Of a DNA stretch of 7,116 nucleotides, positions 1 through 5,709 are shown piece after piece (the stretch's first letter is position 1; every line of letters begins with the position of its first letter). This DNA is from VBDM01 sp035637655 (GTDB lineage Bacteria > Pseudomonadota > Gammaproteobacteria > Burkholderiales > SG8-39). Below the pieces are notes generated by a model. The model saw only the letters and a list, made by a program, of their open reading frames with translations, searched no databases and had not been told where the DNA came from. The stretch is taken from NCBI GenBank assembly GCA_035637655.1, contig DASPWT010000145.1, positions 1 to 7,116 of the forward strand, given 5' to 3'. The translations under genes and the position numbers were made by a program.

Positions 1-126
1 GATGACTTCGCCCTGGTCGGGCTTCTCCGCGACGTTGTCGGGAATGACGATTCCGCCTGCGGATTTGCGCTCCTCATCGAGACGCTCCACCACAACGCGG
101 TCGTGCAAGGGACGGATTTTCATCAT
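1..126 (-). CDS. groES: GroES co-chaperonin (10 kDa chaperonin), 5' part only
   Basis: This is the N-terminal 42 codons of GroES, the heptameric lid that caps the GroEL folding chamber in the cytoplasm; the rest lies beyond the left edge. The translation opens with MMKIRPLHDRVVVERLDEE and continues through KSAGGIVIP, the conserved first beta-strands and the start of the mobile loop, ending at ...DQGEVI. Two consecutive ATG codons occur (126 and 123). The family usually starts M-x-IRPLHDR, which fits the second, but an AAGGA ribosome binding site (140-136) is 9 nt from the first and 12 nt from the second, so the first is given here. groEL would be expected just past the window edge in the same direction. 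The family assignment is very secure; only the exact start is uncertain. Confidence 0.96.
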   Translation of the reverse strand, partial: MMKIRPLHDRVVVERLDEERKSAGGIVIPDNVAEKPDQGEVI

Positions 127-148
127 GACATTGCATCCTTAACGGTAA

Positions 149-178
149 ATGGTAGCCGCTCGCAATTCGCGCGGCCAA
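149..178 (-). promoter_or_regulatory. Possible groES promoter
   Basis: Reading leftward there is a TTGGCC (-35-like, 178-173), an 18-bp spacer and TACCAT (-10-like, 154-149), each 4/6 to the sigma70 consensus. Transcription would begin near 142, just before the AAGGA ribosome binding site, leaving a very short leader. The -10 box is followed by TTA, giving ACCATTTA, which vaguely resembles a heat-shock sigma32 -10 element, but no CTTGAA -35 box is seen at the right distance. The -35 box abuts the T-tract of the upstream gene's terminator. This is a weak prediction. Confidence 0.3.
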
Positions 179-203
179 AAAAAGAACCGTGACTCGTCGG
201 TTC
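177..203 (-). terminator. Intrinsic terminator of the 230-808 gene
   Basis: On the minus strand the sequence reads GAACCG, an 8-nt loop, CGGTTC, then seven T residues (183-177). The 6-bp perfect stem plus T-run is a classic rho-independent terminator. It sits 27 nt after the stop codon of the leftward gene at 230-808, so that gene is probably transcribed alone and insulated from groES. Confidence 0.8.
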
Positions 204-229
204 CGGCGTATCTGCGATATTCGGTCGAT

Positions 230-808
230 CTACTGACCGCCGATCGACACGATGAAGTTCAGTTTCTGTTCCTTGAACGGCGACGGGATGTAGGTAAGCT
301 CGAGCCGAATTTCCTTCAGCTTCTTCGCCTTCAATGCCTCGACCGGAAACTCCGCGTCCACAACTTGAGTCGCATCCTGGCCCGGATCGAGCCGCTCGGA
401 CGAACCATACGGAGAGGCGACCTTGATGGTCGGTGCGGTACGGTTCTCTTCGAGCTTGATGGCCTTGCCCTGGGTATCGATGTAGATGATCTTGCCCTCG
501 ACCAGGCGGACAGTCTGGTCCGCGGAGACGTTTTTCAGGACGAGTTTCCCCGTGAGCTTCGCGGGATTGGCGATGCGGCCGGAGCCTTCTTCCACGCGCT
601 CCGTGACCTTCATTTCCGTAATTTCACCGGTCACGATTCCGGCGGTCACCTTTACCGAGGCGGGGTTGACCGTATAGACCTTGTCCTTGATCACCGCGGC
701 CACTGCAGAGGGTGCCGGGGAACAGCCGAGCGTCGTCGCCGCCACCGCCGCAGCCAGGGCGTACGCCACGGCCAGCCCGATTTGCTTCTTGGCTGATGAA
801 TTCGTCAT
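230..808 (-). CDS. Predicted secreted/lipoprotein-like protein of unknown function (192 aa)
   Basis: I do not recognise a named family. The N-terminus has a short polar and basic stretch (with K7, K8) and an Ala-rich hydrophobic segment (about residues 11-26) ending in TTLGC at Cys29. This suggests export and perhaps lipid attachment, but the position -3 residue is Thr rather than Leu/Val/Ile, so the lipobox is non-canonical; an ordinary signal peptidase I site in the Ala-rich stretch is the alternative. Residues about 45-192 alternate short hydrophobic strands with charged turns (for example KLVLKNVSADQTVRL and KEIRLELTYIPSPF), as in a periplasmic beta-sandwich domain; that fold is an inference. 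The start at 808 is preceded by GAGAG at a suitable distance. The gene is divergent from the TetR gene and shares its control region, so it may be a target of that repressor. A terminator follows. Confidence 0.72.
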   Translation of the reverse strand: MTNSSAKKQIGLAVAYALAAAVAATTLGCSPAPSAVAAVIKDKVYTVNPASVKVTAGIVTGEITEMKVTERVEEGSGRIANPAKLTGKLVLKNVSADQTVRLVEGKIIYIDTQGKAIKLEENRTAPTIKVASPYGSSERLDPGQDATQVVDAEFPVEALKAKKLKEIRLELTYIPSPFKEQKLNFIVSIGGQ

Positions 809-883
809 GGGTATCTCTCAGTGAAAATTCTGCCCGCTTTGCCTTACTGCCCCATCCAATCTGACTGCCAGCAAAAGCGGTGA

Positions 884-935
884 GATACTGACTGGTCACT
901 TCTAGAAGCAGATGGTATGATACTGACCGGTAACT
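884..935. promoter_or_regulatory. Putative TetR operator pair: 17-bp direct repeats at 884-900 and 919-935
   Basis: GATACTGACTGGTCACT (884-900) and GATACTGACCGGTAACT (919-935) match at 15 of 17 positions and start 35 bp apart. Each has an imperfect dyad at its core: TGAC-TG-GTCA in the first and ACCGGT in the second, as expected for a dimeric repressor. A perfect 10-bp palindrome, CTTCTAGAAG (899-908), lies between them. The first copy overlaps the predicted -35 box and the second the -10 box and start point of the TetR gene, which is the usual geometry for self-repression. The sites lie in the divergent region, so they could also control the 230-808 gene. That the TetR protein binds here is inferred from position. 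Confidence 0.6.
893..921 (+). promoter_or_regulatory. Predicted sigma70-type promoter of the TetR gene
   Basis: TGGTCA (893-898, 4/6 to TTGACA) and TATGAT (916-921, 5/6 to TATAAT) are separated by exactly 17 bp. Transcription would begin near 928, downstream of the ATG at 917, so that upstream ATG could not be used and the start at 959 is favoured. Both boxes are embedded in the direct-repeat operator candidates. Confidence 0.55.
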
Positions 936-958
936 CTCCTGTCAATCAGAGATTGGAT

Positions 959-1585
959 ATGACCAGAAGAAACCCCAAGACCAACGGACAATCGCCTCTC
1001 CGGAAGCGGGACGCGAACCGCCCGAGCGCCCGGCAACGCATCTTCGATACGGCGTCTGAGCTTTTCTACCTCAAGGGAATCCGTGCGGTCGGGGTGGAAA
1101 CGATTGCAGCGGAAGCCGATACGACCAAGATGAGCCTGTACCGGAACTTCCCTTCCAAGGACGAGTTGGTGGCCGAATGGCTGCGCGAGCACGACGCCAA
1201 CTTCTGGCGGACCTGGGACGCGATGGCGAGCCGGCATCCCAAGGATCCCCGCAAGCAGGTCAAGGCGGCCTTCGCTCTGTTGGCCAAGCACGTCGCCGAT
1301 CCCAAGGCCCGAGGCTGCCCCATGGCGAATGCGGCGGTGGAACTCACCGAGAAAGATCACCCCGCGAGAAAAGTGATCGAGGCACACAAGGCGAAATTGC
1401 GCGCCCGGCTCGTCCAAATTTGCACCCAGATGGGAGCCCGGGAGCCCGGGCTGCTGGCCGACCAGCTGTTTCTCCTGATGGAAGGTGCTCAGGTCACCGC
1501 TCAGACTCTGGGGGCACGCGGTCCGGCAAGGAACGTTGCCCGCGCCGCGAAGATGTTGATCGGTGCTCACTTGGGAGCGTCTTGA
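959..1585 (+). CDS. TetR/AcrR family transcriptional regulator
   Basis: A 208-residue TetR-family repressor. Such proteins bind a palindromic operator as dimers through an N-terminal helix-turn-helix and release it on binding a small ligand. Residues about 24-72 form the DNA-binding domain: ARQRIFDTASELFYLKG, then VGVETIAAEA, then the recognition-helix signature TTKMSLYRNFPSKDEL. The C-terminal ligand/dimer domain carries the GCPMANAAVEL stretch (119-129) common in one TetR subgroup. The reading frame continues upstream to an ATG at 917, which would add 14 residues, but that ATG lies within the predicted -10 and operator region; I therefore use 959, although its ribosome binding site (AGAGATTGG) is only moderate. 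A small gene follows after 16 nt and is probably co-transcribed. The ligand cannot be read from the sequence; the divergent 230-808 gene and TetR itself are the likeliest targets. Confidence 0.93.
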   Translation: MTRRNPKTNGQSPLRKRDANRPSARQRIFDTASELFYLKGIRAVGVETIAAEADTTKMSLYRNFPSKDELVAEWLREHDANFWRTWDAMASRHPKDPRKQVKAAFALLAKHVADPKARGCPMANAAVELTEKDHPARKVIEAHKAKLRARLVQICTQMGAREPGLLADQLFLLMEGAQVTAQTLGARGPARNVARAAKMLIGAHLGAS

Positions 1586-1601
1586 TGAAAAGGAGGGTCA
1601 C

Positions 1602-1949
1602 ATGAATGCAGAACCTGCGACAGCTGAAATGATCGACGCCCTTGCGAGCATTGAGCTGCAGCGTCAGGAAAGGGAAAAGGAGGCCGGTGTCCCGGTTTCA
1701 TGCAGCTGGGCGCTTGGCAAATTGTACGAGGTCTTCCCGCGTAAGAGGGAATCGCCGGGGACGAAGGCGGAAGGCACGGCACTTCAGGCGAACATCGACG
1801 CCGCAACTCTGGCGATCGGGCGGATCAGGAAATTGGCCCAGATTACGGGAGAACACACCAAGCTGAAGAGCGACCGACCGTGGCATCAGCAAACTCCTGG
1901 CGGGCTGCGCAAAAAACATTCTCCGGAAGCCGGCCCCGAAGGACGATGA
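1602..1949 (+). CDS. Small hypothetical protein (115 aa) downstream of TetR
   Basis: I do not recognise this protein. The frame is open from 1563, but the start is set at 1602 because a near-ideal AGGAGG ribosome binding site (1591-1596) lies 5 nt before that ATG. The predicted protein is soluble with no signal peptide: an acidic, helix-prone N-terminus (TAEMIDALASIELQRQEREK, 7-26), a middle part with FPRKRESPG (45-53), a helical stretch (NIDAATLAIGRIRKLAQI, 64-81) and a basic, Pro/Gly-rich tail that looks disordered. The FPRKRESPG segment is encoded by a palindrome (1734-1751) resembling a dispersed repeat common in proteobacteria, so the C-terminal half could be non-native or decaying sequence. 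The strong ribosome binding site and 16-nt spacing from the TetR gene support real translation, at least of the N-terminal half. Confidence 0.55.
   Translation: MNAEPATAEMIDALASIELQRQEREKEAGVPVSCSWALGKLYEVFPRKRESPGTKAEGTALQANIDAATLAIGRIRKLAQITGEHTKLKSDRPWHQQTPGGLRKKHSPEAGPEGR
1731..1762. repeat. Possible degenerate dispersed palindromic repeat inside the 1602-1949 gene
   Basis: GTCTTCCCGCGTAAGAGGGA followed by ATCGCCGGGGAC resembles the widespread proteobacterial intergenic repeat of the form GTCATTCCCGCG...CGGGAATCC, whose translation commonly gives the FPRKRES or VIPAKAG peptides. The arms TTCCC (1734-1738) and GGGAA (1747-1751) are perfect complements; the outer part is degenerate. The family consensus is quoted from memory, and this is a single copy within the window, so chance similarity is possible. 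Confidence 0.3.
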
Positions 1950-1965
1950 ACCACCAAGATTCCTA

Positions 1966-2005
1966 GAAAACCTTCGGTAGGACGCCTTGGGGGGAGGAGG
2001 TTTTT
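1966..2005. terminator. Possible bidirectional terminator between convergent genes
   Basis: Between the stop of the small gene (1949) and the stop of the leftward MaoC gene (2010), AAAACCT (1967-1973) is the exact reverse complement of AGGTTTT (1998-2004). Flanking G and C allow a slightly longer imperfect stem. The A-run on one side and T-run on the other would give a U-tract in both directions. The 24-nt loop is large and the 7-bp stem is A/T-rich, so this is plausible rather than strong. Confidence 0.4.
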
Positions 2006-2009
2006 CGTG

Positions 2010-2459
2010 CTATAGGGGGCGGCGCGGCACGACGAGATTGCCGATGGAGACCTGCACCGGCTCGCCGTTCTGATTCTTCGTCGTCGTCCTGACTTTGATC
2101 AATCCCTGCTCCGGTCGGGACTTCGAAGGCCGCACTTCGAGAACTTCGCTCTCGAGATGAAGTTCGTCCCCGGGCCGCACAGGCCGCGGCCAGCGGAACT
2201 CGTCAAAGCCCGCGCCGACTATCCCGCCCGCGGGCTTCAACTCGCTCTCGACCAGGAGCCGCATGGTCATCGCGGCGGTGTGCCAGCCGCTCGCCGCCAG
2301 CCCCCGGAATATCGAGCCGCGCGCGGCCTCTTCGTCGAGATGGAAGGGTTGCGGGTCGAATTCGGCGGCGAAGGCCTTGATCCGTTCCTTCTCGACGCGC
2401 AAGCGTCCGGAGCCGAAGATCTGCCCCACCGCGAAGTCTTCGAGATATCGTCCGGTCAT
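2010..2459 (-). CDS. MaoC-like hotdog-fold dehydratase / (R)-specific enoyl-CoA hydratase-like protein
   Basis: This 149-residue single-domain protein belongs to the MaoC family, whose characterised members (PhaJ-type) reversibly hydrate trans-2-enoyl-CoA to (R)-3-hydroxyacyl-CoA in the cytoplasm. The catalytic hydratase-2 motif is visible as FDPQPFHLDEEAA, with the expected Asp35 and His40, followed by GLAASGWHTAAMTMRLL (53-69), which lines the active-site helix. Length fits the family (about 130-160 aa). The central FDEFRWPRPVRPGDEL (85-100) is the usual strand-turn of these proteins. The start at 2459 has a TGAGGAG ribosome binding site 8 nt upstream. The gene begins 22 nt after the MFS stop and is probably the last gene of the ankyrin-MFS-MaoC operon. 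The exact acyl substrate is unknown; many stand-alone MaoC proteins remain uncharacterised. Confidence 0.9.
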   Translation of the reverse strand: MTGRYLEDFAVGQIFGSGRLRVEKERIKAFAAEFDPQPFHLDEEAARGSIFRGLAASGWHTAAMTMRLLVESELKPAGGIVGAGFDEFRWPRPVRPGDELHLESEVLEVRPSKSRPEQGLIKVRTTTKNQNGEPVQVSIGNLVVPRRPL

Positions 2460-2481
2460 TGCCGCGGTCTCCTCAGTCGAC

Positions 2482-3678
2482 CTACCGCTCCTCCGGCGCC
2501 TTGAGCTTGCGGAACGACACGTACAGCAGCGCGTCGTAGAGGATCTTCAGTCCCGCCGCAGCCATGATCGGGGCGCCCAAGGTCAGCGCCTGCATGGCGC
2601 TGCCCGCGAACACGGGCGCGAGGGCGCGCGCGCACATGCGCGCGAGGTTGGTCACGCCGCCCGCAAAGGTGCGCTCCTCGGGCCGCACCACCGCCATGAG
2701 GTAGGACTGCCGCGTCGGCACGTCCATTTCCGAGAGCCCCTCGCGCAGGAGGAACAGCACCGCCGCGATTTCGAAGCTTCCCGTGAACGGAATGGTGAAG
2801 GTGAGCAGGCTCGAGGGCGTGTGCGTGAACACCATGGTATTCACCAGGCCGATGCGCGCGGCGAGCCAGGCGGCGCCCAGATGCGAGAACGCGTTCATGA
2901 TGCGCGCGCCGACGAAGAGCATGCCGATCGCCGCCTCGGACGCGCCGAACTGCGCGTGAAAGAAATACGCGAAGAGCGCGCTGCCCTGGAAGCCGCCGGC
3001 GAAGCTGTCCAGCGCGAAGAGGAAAGACATCTTGGTGAGGATGGAGCGGCTTTGCGGGCTCACCTCGGCGCGCAGCGCCGCGGTCGGCGATTCCGCCTGA
3101 GACGTCAGGCTGAGGTACAGAACCGCCGTCACGGCGTAGAGGACCGCGTAGAGGACCACCGCGGCGCGCAGCGAATCGAGCGGATCCACCCCCGCGAAAT
3201 CGCGCAGCAACGGCGGAAGCACCGCGAGCCCGGCTCCGAGGGCGTGCCCGACGTCCTGGATCACGTTGTACCAGGCGAAGGCGCGCGTGCGGTCGGCATC
3301 GTCGCCGGTAGAGGGCAGGATCGCCTGTTCGATCGCGAGCGCCGCGGCGCGGTCCTTGCCGAGCGAATTGAGCATACCGAGGAACGCGGCGACGCCGAGC
3401 ACCACGGCCTGGGAGGAAAAGGCAAAGACGATGCCGCCCGCTGCGGCGAGCACCCCGAGCCCGACCAGCCAGCGCTTGCGGCCGATGCGGTCGCCCCAGA
3501 ACATGACCCCCGCCGCGCCCACCGCCGTGCCGGCGATTCCGGCGCCGAGGACCGCGCCCCAGGCCGCCGGGTCAAGCCCGAGCTGCGCGAGATAGATGCC
3601 GGCGAGAACGCCGATCAGGCCGTTGGCAACCGCGCGCAGGAAACTCGCGGCGAAAATGATGCGGCGATCGCGGAGCAT
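2482..3678 (-). CDS. Major facilitator superfamily (MFS) transporter
   Basis: This 398-residue inner-membrane transporter has about twelve hydrophobic segments and a more polar central loop (about residues 193-213). The MFS signature between helices 2 and 3 is clear: GDRIGRKRW (62-70). A second charged loop, DVPTRQSYLMAVVRPEER (319-336), sits between the later helices, as in drug-efflux-like MFS proteins that move solutes by proton exchange. Substrate and direction cannot be told from the sequence. The ATG at 3678 follows the TAG of the ankyrin gene after a single base (TAGCATG), with no strong ribosome binding site, so it is probably translated by coupling to the upstream gene. The stop lies 22 nt before the MaoC gene. 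Confidence 0.92.
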   Translation of the reverse strand: MLRDRRIIFAASFLRAVANGLIGVLAGIYLAQLGLDPAAWGAVLGAGIAGTAVGAAGVMFWGDRIGRKRWLVGLGVLAAAGGIVFAFSSQAVVLGVAAFLGMLNSLGKDRAAALAIEQAILPSTGDDADRTRAFAWYNVIQDVGHALGAGLAVLPPLLRDFAGVDPLDSLRAAVVLYAVLYAVTAVLYLSLTSQAESPTAALRAEVSPQSRSILTKMSFLFALDSFAGGFQGSALFAYFFHAQFGASEAAIGMLFVGARIMNAFSHLGAAWLAARIGLVNTMVFTHTPSSLLTFTIPFTGSFEIAAVLFLLREGLSEMDVPTRQSYLMAVVRPEERTFAGGVTNLARMCARALAPVFAGSAMQALTLGAPIMAAAGLKILYDALLYVSFRKLKAPEER

Positions 3679-3679
3679 G

Positions 3680-4312
3680 CTAGCGCTCGAAGAGCTTCAC
3701 CGAGCCGCGCCCGCGGGACTGGGCAAACTCGAGCGCCGTGAGGCCCGCGTTGTTGCGGAGGTCGGTGCGCACGTTCTTGGAGATCAGGTAATGAATCAGC
3801 ACGATGTCGTCGTGGGAAACCGCCGCGTGCAGCGGCGTGTTGCCCGCTTGGGCGTCCTGCACGTTGAGGTCGGCGCCCGCGTCGGCAAGCGCCTTCACCG
3901 CGAGAAACGTGCCGGTCAACGCCGCCCAGTGGAGCGGCGTTTCGCCGTCGCGGTTGGCGAGATTGATCTCGGCCCCCGCCCCGATCAAGACTGTCATGAG
4001 CGCCGCGCTCTCGATCATGGCCGCGGCGTGCAGCACGGTCTCGCCGTTGGGCGTCCGCGCCTTCGCGTCAGCGCCCTTGGCGATGAGCAGCTTCGCCATC
4101 TCGAGCTGGCCTTTTTCGGCGGCCACGTAAAGGGGTGTCTCGCCCAGCTTGTTATTCGCCGAAAGATCGATCCCGCTATCGACCAGGCGGGAGAACTTGC
4201 CGAAATCACCGTTCTCGATCGAGCGGAACAGCGCCTCCGCCGGAGGCTGCGCATGCGCGCAGGCGCAAGCGAGGGCGAGCGCGGCGATGAAGAGGCGCGG
4301 GGTGTTTTTCAT
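3680..4312 (-). CDS. Exported ankyrin-repeat protein
   Basis: A 210-residue ankyrin protein with an N-terminal signal peptide: basic start (MKNTPR), hydrophobic core (FIAALALACACA) and a likely signal peptidase I site AHA|QP after residue 21. The mature part is nearly all ankyrin repeats of about 33 residues. These are a degenerate first repeat (25-54), four clear ones with the TPLHxAA-type helix (56-88, 89-121, 122-154, 156-187; for example GETPLHWAALTG and GNTPLHAAVSHDD) and a truncated cap (189-210). Ankyrin stacks bind other proteins, so a periplasmic binding or scaffold role is the likely function; the partner is unknown. No good ribosome binding site is seen before the ATG at 4312. The gene heads a leftward operon with the MFS and MaoC genes and diverges from the methyltransferase gene. 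Confidence 0.92.
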   Translation of the reverse strand: MKNTPRLFIAALALACACAHAQPPAEALFRSIENGDFGKFSRLVDSGIDLSANNKLGETPLYVAAEKGQLEMAKLLIAKGADAKARTPNGETVLHAAAMIESAALMTVLIGAGAEINLANRDGETPLHWAALTGTFLAVKALADAGADLNVQDAQAGNTPLHAAVSHDDIVLIHYLISKNVRTDLRNNAGLTALEFAQSRGRGSVKLFER

Positions 4313-4461
4313 TCGAACGCGGGGCGGGCCAGCCGGGCTCCAGAGACTAGCAGAACCGCCGCCGCCACGGGTAACATCTTTCCCCGCCTGCCGCCTGCGG
4401 CTTCTATTTGAAGCAAAAAACTGTCAAGATCGCGCCTCGCACACCGGCATCCAGAGAGATC
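4313..4461. promoter_or_regulatory. Divergent intergenic region between the ankyrin and methyltransferase genes
   Basis: These 149 bp must hold the promoters of the leftward ankyrin operon and the rightward methyltransferase-flavoprotein operon. I could not find a convincing -35/-10 pair in either direction. One visible structure is a perfect small inverted repeat, GCTTC-TATTT-GAAGC (4400-4414), followed by six A residues; it lies about 50 bp before the methyltransferase ATG and could be a protein-binding site. The methyltransferase frame is open back to a TTG at 4408 inside this element, but the ATG at 4462 has the better ribosome binding site. Confidence 0.4.
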
Positions 4462-5709
4462 ATGAACACGCAATTCAAGAAGACAATGGAGGAGATCGGC
4501 GCGAAGACCCAGGTCTGTTTCCGCGTCGTCTTCGCCGACGGCTCTTCCTGGCAGAACCGCGAGCGCACGCCGGACGTGACCATCCTCATCCGCAACGGCC
4601 GCGCCGCATGGCGCGTGCTGCTTTTCGGCCATGTCGGCTTTCTCGAGGCCTACTTCAACGGCGATATCGATATCGAGGGCAGCCTCGCGCACGCCTTCCG
4701 CGCGGGCATGGACGCCGGCTTCGACGGCGTGCCGACTTTCCTCGTCAAGGTGCGCAACTGGTGGCACGAGCTCGTCCGCAGCAACGCGACGATCGCGCAG
4801 GCGAAAGCGAACGCCCGCTTCCACTACGGGCCCGGCCAGGATTTCTACCGCGAATGGCTCGACGAAGTGGGCATGGCCTACACCTGCTCCTGGTTCGCCG
4901 ACGCATCCAAGACGCTCGAGGAAGCGCAGGTCGCCAAGATGGACCACGTGTGCCGCAAGGTCCTGCTCAAGCGTGGCGACACCTTCGCCGACATCGGCAG
5001 CGGCTGGGGCAACCTGCTCTTCTACGCCTGGGAGAAGTACGGGGCGCTCGGCACCGGCATCAACACCACCACCGAGCAGGTCGAGGAAACACGCGCCGAG
5101 ATCAGGCGCCGCGGCCTCGAAGGCAAGGTCGAGGTGCTCGAGCGCGATTTCCGCGAGGTGCCGCGGCAGTTCGACAAGCTGCTCTCGATCGGCACGCTCG
5201 AGCACGCGGGGCGCGACCAGCTTCCGGAGGTGATTCGCGCCCACGCCGAGTATCTCAAGCCGGGCGGGCTCGGGGTGATCCACTTCATCGGCCACGTCGG
5301 CGTGCGCGACACCGAGTTCTGGATCCGCAAGTACATCTTCCCCGGCGGCTGGATTCCCAGCCTCGCCGAGGCGATCGACTGGTGCGAGCGCTGCGGGCTC
5401 GAAGTGGTGGACATCGAAAACCTGCGCCGCAACTACGCGCTCACGCTCGACGACTGGGCGCGTCGCTTCGACCGCAATTGGGAGCGGGTGCACAAGCTCA
5501 ATCCCGGGAGGTTCGACGAGAGATTCCGCCGAATCTGGCGGACTTACCTGTGGTCGTGCGCTGAGATGTTCCGCTCCCCCAACGGCAAGACGCACCTCTT
5601 CCAGATCGTGGTGAGCAAGGGCAACATCGGCGACAACTATCCGATGAGCCGCGCCTTCCTCTACACCAGTGAACAGCCACGAGAGCAAGCTCGCGCGGCT
5701 GCGCGCTGA
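4462..5709 (+). CDS. Cyclopropane-fatty-acid-synthase-family SAM-dependent methyltransferase (TmsB/UfaM-like candidate)
   Basis: A 415-residue lipid methyltransferase of the CFA synthase/mycolic acid methyltransferase family, which transfers a SAM methyl group to the double bond of an unsaturated acyl chain in membrane phospholipid. An N-terminal lipid-binding-like domain (about 1-115) precedes the Rossmann methyltransferase domain. The SAM motif is FADIGSGWG (175-183). Residues matching the bicarbonate/active site of E. coli CFA synthase are all present: Cys142 (YTCSW), Glu247 (LEHAG), His274 and Ile276 (IHFIG), and Tyr325 (RRNYALTL). HYGPGQDF (121-128) replaces the usual HYDxxND, a family-level variation. 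The ATG at 4462 follows AGAGAG. The last 41 nt overlap the flavoprotein gene, which argues for a joint pathway: methylene or methyl branching rather than simple cyclopropanation. A true cyclopropane synthase cannot be excluded from sequence alone. Confidence 0.9.
   Translation: MNTQFKKTMEEIGAKTQVCFRVVFADGSSWQNRERTPDVTILIRNGRAAWRVLLFGHVGFLEAYFNGDIDIEGSLAHAFRAGMDAGFDGVPTFLVKVRNWWHELVRSNATIAQAKANARFHYGPGQDFYREWLDEVGMAYTCSWFADASKTLEEAQVAKMDHVCRKVLLKRGDTFADIGSGWGNLLFYAWEKYGALGTGINTTTEQVEETRAEIRRRGLEGKVEVLERDFREVPRQFDKLLSIGTLEHAGRDQLPEVIRAHAEYLKPGGLGVIHFIGHVGVRDTEFWIRKYIFPGGWIPSLAEAIDWCERCGLEVVDIENLRRNYALTLDDWARRFDRNWERVHKLNPGRFDERFRRIWRTYLWSCAEMFRSPNGKTHLFQIVVSKGNIGDNYPMSRAFLYTSEQPREQARAAAR

Noticed and set aside
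127..176. Sigma32 heat-shock promoter or CIRCE element before groES
   Set aside because: Only a partial -10-like ACCATTTA is present; no CTTGAA box at the right spacing and no TTAGCACTC-N9-GAGTGCTAA inverted repeat is seen.
149..796. Open frame (215 codons) on the plus strand opposite the 230-808 gene
   Set aside because: It begins inside the groES promoter area, reads through the terminator, and gives an Arg/Asp-rich product; the opposite strand carries a signal peptide, a good start and a terminator.
2263..3741. Long open frame (492 codons) on the plus strand opposite the MFS and MaoC genes
   Set aside because: Its translation is Arg/Glu/His-rich low-complexity sequence with no recognisable family, and it lies antisense to two clear genes; it is a by-product of the codon bias in GC-rich DNA.
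4408..4461. TTG start at 4408 for the methyltransferase, adding 18 residues
   Set aside because: The TTG lies within a small inverted repeat, has no ribosome binding site, and the added residues are not typical of the family; the ATG at 4462 follows AGAGAG.
4149..5564. Long open frame (471 codons) on the plus strand in another frame over the methyltransferase gene
   Set aside because: The product is almost all Arg, Gly, Ala and Pro, typical of an out-of-frame reading of a GC-rich gene, and it crosses the intergenic region.
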